This document shows positions 1 through 10,437 of a stretch of DNA of 64,000 bases, one piece after another. The notes under the pieces are model-generated. The model had not been told where the DNA came from, ran no database searches, and saw nothing but the letters and a program-made list of their open reading frames with translations. Within the stretch, counting starts at the first letter, position 1, and each line of letters begins with the position of its first letter. The stretch spans positions 2,187,806-2,251,805 of the forward strand of contig NC_133929.1 of the NCBI RefSeq assembly GCF_964199755.1. The letters are read 5' to 3'. The DNA is from Larus michahellis (taxonomy: Eukaryota; Chordata; Aves; Charadriiformes; Laridae). The translations under genes and the position numbers were made by a program.

Positions 1-525
1 TTAAGAGAGGAGAGGAGAGGAGAGAAATGGAGAATAAAGGATTAAGAGAGGAGAGGAAAGGAGAGAAATGCAGAATAAAGGATTAAGAGAGGAGAGGAGA
101 GGAGAGGAGAGGAGAGGAGAGGAGAGGAGAGGAGAGGAGAGGAGAGGAGAGGAGAGGAGAGGAGAGGAGAGGAGAGGAGAAGGGCAGAGAAGAATGGAGG
201 AGCATTGGGGAGAAGCTGAGAGGAGAGGAGTGGAGAAGAGAGGGGAAGAGAAGAGAAGAATAGAGGAGGAGAGTGGAGTGTTGAGGAGAGGAGAGGAGAG
301 GAGAGGAAAAGAATAGAGGAGAAGATCTGAGTAGAAGAATAGAGGAGGAGAGGGGAGGAGGAGAGGAGAGGTGGAGAGGAGAGGAGAGGAAAAAAGCAGA
401 ATAAAGGAATAAGGGAGTAGAGGAGAGGAAAACAGGAGAATAGAGAAATGAGGGCGCTGACGAGGGGAGAGACGAGGTGAGGAGAGGAGAGGAGAGGAGA
501 GGCGAGGAGAGGAGAGGGTTTGTAA
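1..525. repeat. GGAGA/GAGAG purine-rich simple repeat
   Basis: The plus strand is almost only A and G, built from GGAGA pentamers. They are nearly perfect over about 83-180 and 480-515 and interrupted by variants such as GAATA and GAAGA elsewhere. Long open frames on both strands here arise because the repeat contains no stop in some frames; they are not genes. The tract runs off the left edge of the window. Confidence 0.95.
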
Positions 526-579
526 CTCGCTGAACTTTAATGTCCCTTCCACCATGAACCATTCTGTCATTCTGTGTTT

Positions 580-822
580 CTGTAAAAGAATGTAGATTCA
601 GTCTAGGTATAAGTAAGGAATTTTTTACAATGAAGGTTGTGAAATACTGGCCCAGGTTTCCCAGACAGGTGGTGGATGCCCCATCCCTGGAAACGTTCAA
701 ATTCAGGTTGGACGGGGCTCTGAGCAACCTGATCTAGTTGACGATGTCCCTGCTCATTGTATGGGAGTTTGGACTAGATCGCCTTCTAAGGTCCCTTCCA
801 ACCCAAACTATTCTATGAATTT
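580..822 (+). mobile_element. CR1 LINE, 3' end fragment
   Basis: The stretch matches the 3' part of other CR1 copies in this window: the conserved frame end around a lone 'tactggcccaggtttccc' block, then the 3' UTR with 'cccttccaacccaaac' and a terminal 'attctatgaa'. The 5' part is missing, as is usual for CR1. Confidence 0.85.
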
Positions 823-3274
823 TGGACAAAAATGGCTTGAGTCTACAATTTGTTTTGCCAGAGCTTTTGTTATAGGCCATTCTCTCCTTGCAGCTTTTTT
901 GAAATAAATCATAACTCCTGATGTGTCCTAGCTATTTGTGTAAGCATTTACCTAGTAATTCTGCATCAGAATTTTTTAATGCATTTATTCCAGCTTAATG
1001 GTCAGCCATCTGATTCCACTTTGACTCAGGGTTTTTAGTGTTTTGGTGGGGAGATACATGTCCTATGGATATGCTCTTAGATTGAGCTATATCATAAACC
1101 TTTAAAAGGTTGAAAATAATTAGATTAGGGAAAGTATTTTATAGTCAGGAGGAATATAACTGATCTGCATTTATGCATGCTTTTTCTCTAATAGGACTGC
1201 CTGGTTACTTTAATATAATGAATAGAAAAAGTCAGCTACATGATGAAAGCTGATTCCAGTTCTATCCATTTGTATGCCATGAAAATGGAGAATTACAGTT
1301 TAGATGGGCCATTGGACAATTGTAGTTAAACCATCCATTGAATGAACAAGGACATGAAAATGCTCGAATTCTTAATTTAGTATTTGCACAAAACCTTCCT
1401 AGGAGAGATTTGAAGACTAACTTCTGAACTAGCAGATCTCCTGATGATTTATTCTCCAATTTAAGTCCAAGTCCAGGTAGCAAGTGGAAGATAATAGCAG
1501 TAGAAAAGTGACAATAATTCCATAATGTTGGTCATATCTAAGTAAAACACAGATCTACACTACGCATTTAGTGCATCATTCAATTCTTTAAATTGTTTTT
1601 TCATGACAGTAGCTCCTTCCTTTTTCACATATTCCCAGTGCTGCTAAACTCTTAAAAAATAATTATGTCTGTAGCCTTAGAAGAGAGAATTGCACAGCAT
1701 TTCATAGTTTATAATTTCAGTTTATTTGGGTAGTGTTACATAAAATTTGCACTGTCATTTTGCACAGAGCTCTAACAATTATTAACAATATATTTTCTTT
1801 AACATTTGTGTAACACTTATTCATGGAGGGTTACAACTGAGTTAATTTTCAGAGAGTGGTTTGAATGAGGTCTTGAGCTGGGCTATTTATGAACACAGCC
1901 TTTTCTCTTATTTCTAATTAGCGTGGAATGGTTCCAAACAGGAGTCAGCACTGCAGAAGTCTGTGCTGCACAAATTGAACCTCGCTAACAGACACAGGGA
2001 ACAGTTTGATTTGCTGAATAAACAACACAGTGCTTTTCAAAAGGAATACAACTCAGTTCACCAGCTGCCCCCTAAATGTTGAGTGCTGATGATGTGCATC
2101 TGCATGTCTTTCCAGGATTAGAAATCTTTGATACAGTAGCAGGACAAAAGTCTAACAATACCGATCAATCTGATCTCTTCTCCCAGGATCAATAAAGGCC
2201 ATTTCCCTTTAAGTGCTGTCTTGTGCCTTGTCAAGCCTTGTGTACATTGCCTAGTTATGTGCACATTAATTCTAATGGTGAAGAAACCCCTGGCGTCTGG
2301 GAGAATTTATGAGACCTCTGCTGTTTGAGAAGACGTTGTGAGATGTTCTAGCTGTAAAACATGTAAAACTGAGAGAAGGAGAAAAGATAAAATTATTATT
2401 GCATGAAGTTAAAAATTGTTTTCAGTGCTCCTGCACTGAGATCAAACAGAAGCAAAAGGGTCTCTGCTCCACCTGTAAACATTGTTTTCCTTCCTCATAG
2501 TTGTGCTCTCAGCATAAGCAGATTAAATATTCTGAGACTCTCAAATATTATGATAAAAACGTGGAGAGACCGAGTCAAAGGTGACTTTTGATTTGGTCTA
2601 AGTACCGAAGTATGGCATCATTTAATTACTCTGGAATAGTATCAGTTTGCTCCACTTCCTCTCTTCTTTTTTTCTTAATGTTTCTATTAATCAATCTTTA
2701 TGACTATTTAAATGGTTCTTTGACTTTTACATTTTTATTTTTTTTTTACTATCCGTGCACCTCCCATTCATATACCAAGCTGAACATCTGTGTGTATCAA
2801 CACATCAGCAAAGTAGGCGGGCACAGATTCAGAGTTCTCCAACAGGAAGAATAAAAATCAGAGCTGTGATACAAGTCTATAACATATGCCTTGACAGAGA
2901 TCTTTGAAAATGAAATGTCACTTAGCTCAGTTCTGTATCTCTCATAGCTTTGGTAACTTGAACTGTAGCCTTTAATTTGGCATTCTAATGCAGTTCAGAA
3001 CACAAAATAAGTTATTTATTTCTAGGCACTTAAAAAAATGCTACATGGGTTTGTGGACTGTGTAAGTATATACGGAGTCTGAAATTAAGATTTATACATA
3101 ACTTGACACTGTTGTTGATTTGAAAAAATGAATATACCAGCTGCCTCCCTTCCTTTCCCCCAGCATCAGGGAGAATGCCTGGGGCTTACAATTTCAAAAG
3201 TCTTGATAAAGTAGAGTGTGTGATTCATTTACTTCTAGTATTAAAATGGTGAAAGTCAACCACTGAATATCTTT
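823..3274. other. no gene or clear repeat seen
   Basis: AT-rich sequence with only short, scattered open frames and no recognisable protein motif, LTR ends or CR1 similarity. I see nothing supportable in it. Confidence 0.5.
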
Positions 3275-3469
3275 AACTCTCTCACAGTGGAGGAGTGGAA
3301 GACCAGGAGCACGGCAAACAGGACAAGCAAACAGGGCGTGGCGCATCAGCCAGGGTGTGGTGGAAGGGTGTGTGAGAAGGACATCTCTTTGAAGGAGAAG
3401 CATTCCACTGATCGAGCACTGGGCACCATCTTGTGACCATCTTCACAGGTCAAGGGCACCCAAGGCAGA

Positions 3470-3919
3470 ATGGTGGGCACTTGTCTGAGAGCAAAGGCTG
3501 CATCTCGGGCTAGGGGCTCTGCACCATCCACCCCAGTGGTGGCCGATGCCTCCACCCAGACGGAGCTGCTGAAGGGAGAGGCTGCAGTGCAGACCTCAGG
3601 CTGCAGGAGGTGCCTCGACCTCTCTCCCGGGGCAGGGATAGCTGGCACACCTGCCTGCACAAGGTGTGCCCAGGTGGAGGACCTGCTGCAGCAGGTGGCT
3701 GAGCTGCAGGAGGTGGTGAGGAGGCTGTGTAGCATCAGGGAGGCTGAGGAGATAGACAGCTGGTTCCAAGCACAGCCTGCAGTGGACCCAGAGCCCACAG
3801 CCAAACAGTCAAAAACTCCCACACTGGTACGCACAGAAGGAAGGGAGGCCAGTAACACAGAATGGAAGCTTGTAACTGCAAAGACCAGCAGGAGTAAGAG
3901 ACTTCTCCCCAAAAAATGA
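3470..3919 (+). pseudogene. CR1 ORF1-like frame (149 codons)
   Basis: The frame encodes a protein with an ASTQTE motif, a cysteine pair cluster (CRRCLDL and later CTRC), and a short heptad-like stretch (VEDLLQQVAELQEVVRRL) that could form a coiled coil. This order is typical of CR1 ORF1, which is thought to bind the element's RNA. It ends in a lysine-rich tail and a stop at about 3919. ORF1 proteins are usually longer, so this is probably an incomplete copy. No host gene is implied. Confidence 0.6.
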
Positions 3920-4678
3920 GGTGCCCTTGCAGAACCGCTTCACTGCTCTGGTGAGTGAAGAGGGAAAACCCACTGTATCAGGAGAGGTACTGGAGCTGAG
4001 TAACGTTACCTGATCTGCTCCATATATAACAATCAGTGCAACTAAGAAAAGGTGATGGGGGATAGTAGTAGGTGACTCTCTTCTGAGAGGTAGGGAGGCA
4101 CCCATTTGCTGACCTGATGCACTTTCTAGGGAAGTGTGCTGCTTACCAGGGGCTTGTATCACGGATGTCATTGAGAGACTGCCAAACCTCGTGCAATTCT
4201 CAGACTGGAGTGCTGGAATAGAAGGATACAGACTCTTCAGGAAGGAGAGGCCAGGGAGATGAGGAGGCAGTGTCACCCTCTATGTCAAGGACCAGCTGGA
4301 GTGCATGGAGCTCCACCTGGGGATGGATGAGGAGCCGACCAAGAGCTTATAGGTCAAGATTAAAGGGAGGGCAAGGACAGGTGACATTACAGTGGGGGAT
4401 CTGCTAGAGGCCACCTGACCAGGAAGACCGAGCGGATGAGGCCTTCTGTAGACAGATAGGAGCAGCCTCATGTTCACAAGCCCTGGTCCTCATGGGGGAC
4501 TTCAACCACCCCGATATCTGTTGGAAGAACAACACAGCGGGGCATAAGAAATCCTGGAGTGTGTCGATGATAACTTCCTCCAAGTGATGGAGGAGCCATG
4601 CTGGACCTTATTCTCACCAAAAAGGAGGGGCTGGTGGGGAATGTCACCCTCTAGGGCAGCCTTGGCTGCAGTGACCAT

Positions 4679-5110
4679 GTGATGGTGGAGTTTGAGATCC
4701 TTAGGGCAGCGAGGAGGGCACGCAGCAAGCTCACTGTCCTGGACTTCAGGAGAGCAGGCTTTGGCCTCTTCAGGGATCTGCTTGGCAGAGTACCGTGGGA
4801 TAAAGCCCTGGAAGGAAGAGGAGCCCAAGAAAGCTGGTTAGTATTCAAGGATCACCTCCTCCAAGCTCAGGAGCGATGCATCCCAAAAAAGAGGAAGTCA
4901 GGCAAAAACTCCAGGAGGCCTGCATGGGTGAACAAGGAGCTCCTACACAATCTCAAAAAGAAAAAGGGGTGGAAGCAAGGATGGGTAGCCTGGGAGGATT
5001 ACAGAGAAATTGTCCGAGGAGCCAGGGATCAGGTTAGGAAAGCTAGAGCCCGGATAGAGTTAAATCTGGCCAGGGGTGTCAGGGGCAACAAGAAAAGCTT
5101 CTATAGGTAG
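4679..5110 (+). pseudogene. CR1 ORF2 fragment (end of endonuclease and linker)
   Basis: The frame begins at the conserved VEF that follows the endonuclease SDH motif and continues through the linker found in other CR1 copies here (for example [13 protein letters not shown] and [11 protein letters not shown]), ending at a stop inside the block FYR. The upstream endonuclease is in other frames with stops, so the product is dead. The equivalent intact stretch is at about 15730-16170. Confidence 0.75.
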
Positions 5111-5195
5111 GTCAATGACAAAAGGAAGACTAGGGAAAATGTAGGCCCACTCAGGAAGGAAACAGGAGGTCTGGTCACCCGTGACATGGACAAGA

Positions 5196-5595
5196 GCATG
5201 GCCAGACAAGCGTACCGACCTGCGCGTGATCAGCCCTTTTTATTCTCTTATCCCTCTATTTTCCCATGCTTGTTCCTCCCCAAACCACCTCATTCCCTCC
5301 CTTTCCCCACCTTCTGTTCCTCTAAGCATCCCATAATAAGTCTTGTACAAGGCTCTTCCCCTGTATCCCGTAATGTGTTCCCTACCCCTAGGAAGTGACC
5401 CCCCCCCATGTCCAAAAGGTGATATGGAGAGCTGTTCCCACTGACTCATCATGATGGCCAGAGGCTGATGGTTCCTGTGATGTGCCTGGGAGCAGCCAGG
5501 GCAGGGTATTATTTGGGCTCCTCCACCTGGCATTGTCTCTCCTGTTTTTGTGTGGAGACCAGCTTTTTATCACACAACTGAACAATATTCCTGGT
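5196..5595 (-). mobile_element. probable LTR fragment (U3 side)
   Basis: Read on the minus strand this has a purine-rich body followed by an ATAAAAAGG box near 5230-5240, like the promoter box of the LTR at 19508-19779. It abuts the truncated CR1 at 5195 and seems cut in R. Neither TG...CA ends nor a target duplication could be defined, so the family is unknown. Confidence 0.35.
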
Positions 5596-7522
5596 TTTGT
5601 GATATGGTCATCAGAATTAAAAGGGGAAAAAAATCATTCCATCATGAGGGTCATCCTACCTTTCAATGCAATGTCTCCTTTAAATATAAGGAAAGTTTCT
5701 TGTACAAATAAAACCTTCCAAATTATAAGTTTCTAAAGCTGAAAGTGTAAGTTCTGAGCTTTTGTTAGGATTAGATTAATAATAATAATAATCAGGTAAA
5801 AGAGTACTTAAGTATTTATTCTAAAGGTACTGTTGACTATCATAAGATTTTGGCAAATGTATAAATATTGGGACTCCGAGTGCTGCTTGGGAACCTGGTT
5901 GATGAGGATGAAACTTTAGGAATTATTTGCCTTTAACAGAAAAAGATATTTGGACTTTGCTGCTTAGATAATAGACAATAAAGCCTTGTGATATGTTAAT
6001 TTTTTGGATTGCAATGTTTTTCAGGTATATGTGTTTAGACTAACAGAAGATATTTTGAGCAGAAAAGTGTGAGTCTGGGCTAGATTTCAGTAAGATATTT
6101 GGGAGGGTATCTGGCTCTGCAGGTTTTTTTTAGCCCCAAATTAATGGGAGAATAATGTTGTCAACATCAAGAAGATGTAAATGACACTGTCACAGCTAAT
6201 ATTCTTGTTCGGTCAGAATGTTAAAAAAAAAGTGTATGCTTTGGATTTTATTTATTTTTTTACTACTGTATCACAGATTGCCTCATTCATTAGGGACTGT
6301 TGGTTATAAGGAGAGAGGAAAAAAAACAACCCTGACATTTCTATGATAGGTCAACAAAAGATAATCAGTCAGGCAGTTTACAAAAACTGTATTGATTTCT
6401 ACAATGTTGCCTAGCATGAGGTCTCCAAATTGAAGAAATTAAGGCAATCTAAGGGTAAAGATTCTATGTAGAAAGATCTTAAGCAAAACAACCTTTCGAT
6501 AAAAAGGCTGCAGCACAGGTATCAATATTGATACTCAGTGCATCAGTCCAAGTTTTGAAGTGAAGTTTTAGTGTTAAAAGATTTTTTGGAAGACATCTTC
6601 AATATATTTATATCTCAAACTTAAGCTTTTGTATTTAAAATTTTCATGTTTAAAATTTTATTTTAGCAAAACTATTCTTAGGAAATATTTTAGGATAGTT
6701 TGAATTTTAAATTTATATTAGTTTTACCTCCATTAGGAAAATGTAATAGACCAGTCCATGTCATATGTAACAAAACCATGTTCTTTTCATCAGTCAAAAG
6801 ACTATGAAAGAATGGGAACTGACGAATCCATAACAACTAATTAAATATTTACCTGTGGGACTGATCTCACGAGGATGAGTGTGAAGAAGATGTCTGACTA
6901 AATGTGAAGGGGTTTTACTTTTTAAATAGCTACAGTTTTACTTTATTTCTCACAGAAACTGCTGGGGCTTTTTTTTCCTCTAAAAGTTGTAAAATGCAGC
7001 AACTGCATTAGTCAGGTCTGCATCCTCATATAACTTAGACTCACTACCTTAGAGTTTCCAAGGCAATTACTTGTCTATATGTCACAACTGATACTACCAA
7101 GCAGTTTGACATTTCATCTTTTGAAATGTCTATAATATATATATCTCTCAGCAAGACTTTCATTGTACTAATACAACAGTATCATGCCATTTGGGCAAAT
7201 CAGATATGTCTCATTGTGAAAAGAACTAAGTTTTCCACTGCATATCTTATGATTCCAAGAAAGATGCCATCTATAATGGGATGTGAGTTAATTATGGTAA
7301 ATGGAGCTACAGAAGCTACATAGGTACATCCATCCACTACTTTAGAAACCTATTCCCAGATCTTTTCAATCATAATTTTTGTATACCAAAGGCACAGTTG
7401 GAGATACAAATGTGATCAAAGTCTGAGAGTGATTCATCCCTTTCTGTATAGGAACGATCACTCTATTTGGTGCAAAAAATAAGGGAAGCAAACATTTATT
7501 TTAATGGCATTTCAGTAATAGA
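5596..7522. other. no gene or clear repeat seen
   Basis: AT-rich sequence with a short AAT microsatellite at about 5777-5794 and several poly-T/poly-A runs. No coding motif, LTR end or CR1 block was recognised. Confidence 0.5.
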
Positions 7523-7737
7523 AGTGCTAGTTTTGGCTGGGATAGAGTTAATTTTCTTCATAGTAGCTAGTATGGGGCAATGTTTTGGATTTGTGCTGAA
7601 AACAGTGTTGATAACACAGGGATGTTTTTGTTATTGCTGAATAGTGTTTGCACAATGTCCGTGCCTTTTCTGCTTCTCACACCGCCCCACCAGCAAGTGG
7701 GAGCTCGATACTGGTTTTGTATATTTTTGTATGTATA
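7523..7737 (+). mobile_element. LTR-A/B chimeric LTR, 5' part
   Basis: The start 'gctagttttggctgggatag' and following blocks match the 5' part of the LTR-A copies at 9229 and 37441. From about 7703 ('gggagctcgatactgg') it switches to a sequence matching the inside of LTR-B (53700 region). The matching 3' end resumes at 8448, so the LTR is split by the minus-strand LTR at 7738-8447. Confidence 0.7.
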
Positions 7738-8447
7738 TGTGGGTTTGGCTGAATTGGCCAATCAGAATGACAGATAGCCCCTCCCCCCCCCCTCCAAAGA
7801 GAGGAGAGGAAGAGATAAGGAGATTTACGAGTTTAGAAAAAGAACTAAACTACTTTAATGAAAATAATAATAAATAAGGAAATAGTAAATAATAATACAA
7901 TAAAACTTACAAAAAGTATACAATATATACAAAACTGTATCCAGCTCCCAGGATGATGATCACGTCACCAGCAGGCACAGGGAAAGTCCCAGACTGGAGT
8001 CAGCGATGGACAGGAGCAGGATTCTGGATCTGGAGTCAGGAACGCTCAGATCGGGATCAAAGGCAGATGAACAGACAGGGTCCTCCTCGGACGTCGGCCA
8101 CTGAAGAAAAGAGACTTGCCCCTTTGATCCCTCAGCTTTTATACTGGGCATGATGCATATGGGATGGAATACCCTGTTGGTCAGTTTGGGGTCACCTGTC
8201 CTGTCTGCTCCTCCCTACAGGTGGGACCCCTCTACGCTTCTCCACTTCCGACCCTCCAATGGGGCAAATAACAAAGTTAGCTGACCTTGGTTGCTATAGC
8301 AATACATATAAGCAAGAGCCTCTGTGCATACCATTCCTTGGTATAATTAGGTCTTATCACTCTGAGAGTGATCAGTTTCTGAACAATATACTGTTAATTT
8401 CAGAGTTTAGTCAGTCAGAAGAGGCCCAGCTAAAAAGTGAAATTACT
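7738..8447 (-). mobile_element. LTR-B inserted in another LTR
   Basis: This is the reverse complement of the solo LTR-B at 53201-53907, block by block: the 'aaactactttaatga' polyadenylation side near 7850, the GACTGGAGTCAGCGATG block near 7990, and the 'agaggcccagctaaaaagt' U3 block near 8425. The last 40 or so bases of the 5' end are missing and the flanks do not give a clean duplication. Confidence 0.75.
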
Positions 8448-8641
8448 GAAATTATTCACATTATTATCTTTTCTTTTCTTTTTTTTAATCATTAATATTT
8501 CATTAAAGTAGTTTAGTTTCTTTTCAGCCCATAAGTCTCTATCTCTCTCATTTTCTCTCCCTTCTCTGCTGGGAAGGAAGAGAGAGGTTAAAGAGAGCAT
8601 CTGTGGTTCATTTAGTGGCCAGCCCAGCCTAAACCATGACA
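8448..8641 (+). mobile_element. LTR-A/B chimeric LTR, 3' part
   Basis: Resumes the plus-strand LTR interrupted at 7738. It contains the 'catattattatttcattaaag'-like polyadenylation zone, with 'ttcattaaagtagtttag' matching LTR-B, and ends 'cctaaaccatgaca', equivalent to the ACCACAACA ends of LTR-A and LTR-B. Confidence 0.65.
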
Positions 8642-8699
8642 GTATATGTCTAGTGATTGTTAGTGGCTGCTTTTTGCTTTCACTGCTTCCCATACTGCT

Positions 8700-9228
8700 G
8701 TACTGCTTATCATCTTATTCTTCTATTCCTGGGAACATTTTGATAACAGCAGTGGCAATGTGCCTGGGCTGGCAGATGGCCAGGGGCATTGGTGCTGTTT
8801 CTGTGCTGCTGTACTGAACAGGCTGGAACCCCAATGTGAACTCGAGTTGAAGGGACCATCACCTGTGGATGAGTCCATGCAGGAGCAGGAGACCCCAAAG
8901 CATCTGTGGACATGGATAAATCCACACCAGAGCACGAACATCTTGAAGCATCTGTGGCTGTGGTTATGTCTGTGCCACAGCAGGTATACCTCTGAAGGGA
9001 TTGTGGCCCAAGGATAAGTCCGTGCTGCAGCAGGCACACCTTGAAGCATCTGTGGCTGTGCATGAGGTCATGATGGAGCACCTCAAAGTGTATGGCCATG
9101 GATAAGCCCACAACAGAGAAGGTACACCCCTGGAGGGACTGCAGCCATGGGTAAGGCCGTGTTGGAGCAGGTTCACTCCTGAAGGGACTGTGGCTGTGGG
9201 TAAGGCCACACTGGAACAGATACACCTC
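8700..9228 (+). repeat. degenerate ~48-bp tandem repeat (ERV 3' internal region type)
   Basis: Units of about 45-50 bp recur with a core like 'gtccgtgctgcagcagg' at roughly 8873, 8919, 8967, 9018, 9066, 9107, 9151 and 9203, each followed by a variant of 'gaagggactgtggc'. The same units, reversed, lie beside the 3' LTR at 63361-64000. Related units are in the LTR at 58006-59100. The open frames over it on the minus strand (185 and 81 codons) are products of the repeat, not genes. Confidence 0.7.
9224..9228 (+). repeat. 5-bp target-site duplication, left copy (ACCTC)
   Basis: ACCTC directly precedes the TGTGCTG start of the LTR; the same five bases follow the end of the 3' LTR remnant at 12352-12356. 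Confidence 0.8.
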
Positions 9229-9884
9229 TGTGCTGTTTTTGGCTGGAATAGAGTTCATTTTCTTCATAGTAGCTAGTATGGGGCTACGTTTTGGATTTGT
9301 GCTGAAAACAGTGTTGATAATACAGGGATGTTTTAGTTATTGCTGAGCAGTGCTTACACAGCATCAAGGCCTTTTCTGCTCCTCATACCACCCTGCCAGC
9401 AAGTAGGCTGGGGGTGCACAAGAAGTTGGGAGGGGAAATGGCTGGGACAGCTGACCCCAACTGACCAAAGGCATATTCCATACCAAATGACATCATGCTC
9501 AGCAATAAAACTAAGGGGAAGTTTGGCGGGGATGCCACTGCTCAGGGACTGTCTGGGCATTCATCAGTTGGTGCTGAGCAATTGTTTTCATTGGGTGTTT
9601 TCATTGGTTTCATTGGTTTCATTGTTTTCATTGGTTTTTCACTTGTCTTTCTTGGGTTTTATTTCTCTCTTTTTGTTATTTTCCTTTTCATTACAACTTA
9701 TTATTATTATTATTATTACTATTACTATTAATAATATTTTATATTGATTATTAAACTTTCCTTATCTCAACCCATGAGTTTTCTCACTTTTACCCTTCTG
9801 ATTCTTTTCCCCCTATTCCGCTGGGGGGGAAGTGAGCAAGCGGCTGTGTGGTGCTTAGTTGCAGTCTGGGGTTAAACCACAACA
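9229..9884 (+). mobile_element. LTR-A, 5' LTR of provirus (656 bp)
   Basis: Starts TGTGCTG and ends AACCACAACA. Inside are a putative promoter region near 9500 ('catgctcagcaataaaact'), an ATT microsatellite at about 9700-9730, and a 'gattattaaacttt' polyadenylation signal near 9745. The primer binding site follows within 10 bases, so this is the 5' LTR of the element that ends at 12351. Confidence 0.9.
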
Positions 9885-9892
9885 GTCCTTTT

Positions 9893-9910
9893 TGACACCC
9901 AATGTGGGGC
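9893..9910 (+). promoter_or_regulatory. primer binding site, tRNA-Lys type
   Basis: TGACACCCAATGTGGGGC differs from the lysine (Lys1,2) primer site known from betaretroviruses (TGGCGCCCAACGTGGGGC) only by three transitions. It lies 8 bases after the LTR. Confidence 0.7.
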
Positions 9911-10437
9911 TCGAAGGGTTTGATATAATAACAGATTGTCCAGAGCATATTAGAAGGGATTTATATCTGTTAATAGTTGCAGGTCACGGTATTAATTCAT
10001 CTGTTCTCGATATTAGTTTATGTGATCCGCACCATGCTCTTTTTTTTGCCGTACGTGGTAAAGATTGGTGTTGGCTTTTGCAGTTTGCTGTGCTCTGTAA
10101 TGATTAGTGATGTTTTGCCTGGGAGATTTGTTATTAAAACACTGACCTTGAGCTTAATCTGGTATTTAGGCTCTGTACTGAAGTCATTACTGTACTTCGG
10201 GTACCACCTCATGGAGACAATTAACAATTATACTTCTTCATCGGAGAGGGTTTTTGTGGAAGAAATACAGAATGGCACCTTCTCTACCTTCTTCTGTGAT
10301 GTTTTCTCCCTCGTTATAATAACTATTCAGTATCTTGAACATCAGTTAAGATAACAGTTAAAATACATCAGTTAAGAACAGTTAAAATACTTCTATTGGT
10401 ATTTCTTTGGAATGTTGCTTCAGTTTGGTCTAAGGTT

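Larger units (their letters stand above)
3275..5195 (+). mobile_element. CR1 LINE, 5' half (ORF1 plus endonuclease), 3' truncated
   Basis: Unlike most CR1 copies this one keeps the 5' part: a 5' UTR-like stretch, an ORF1-type frame (3470-3919), and endonuclease-domain sequence in broken frames. The endonuclease shows a GDFN-type motif (about 4495-4515, followed by DICW) and an SDH-type motif just before 4680. The frame 4679-5110 is the linker between endonuclease and reverse transcriptase. Similarity stops near 5195, where LTR-like sequence begins, so the reverse transcriptase half is missing. Confidence 0.8.

Noticed and set aside
1..727. Open frames of 189 and 214 codons over the left edge
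   Set aside because: They are low-complexity Ser/Pro/Leu or Arg/Glu/Gly readings of the GGAGA tract and run into a CR1 end.
3346..4276. Antisense frames over the CR1 5' half
   Set aside because: Shadows of CR1 ORF1 and its downstream region on the opposite strand.
8710..9267. 185-codon minus-strand frame
   Set aside because: It covers the ~48-bp repeat array; the repeated unit creates long frames on both strands without any protein motif.
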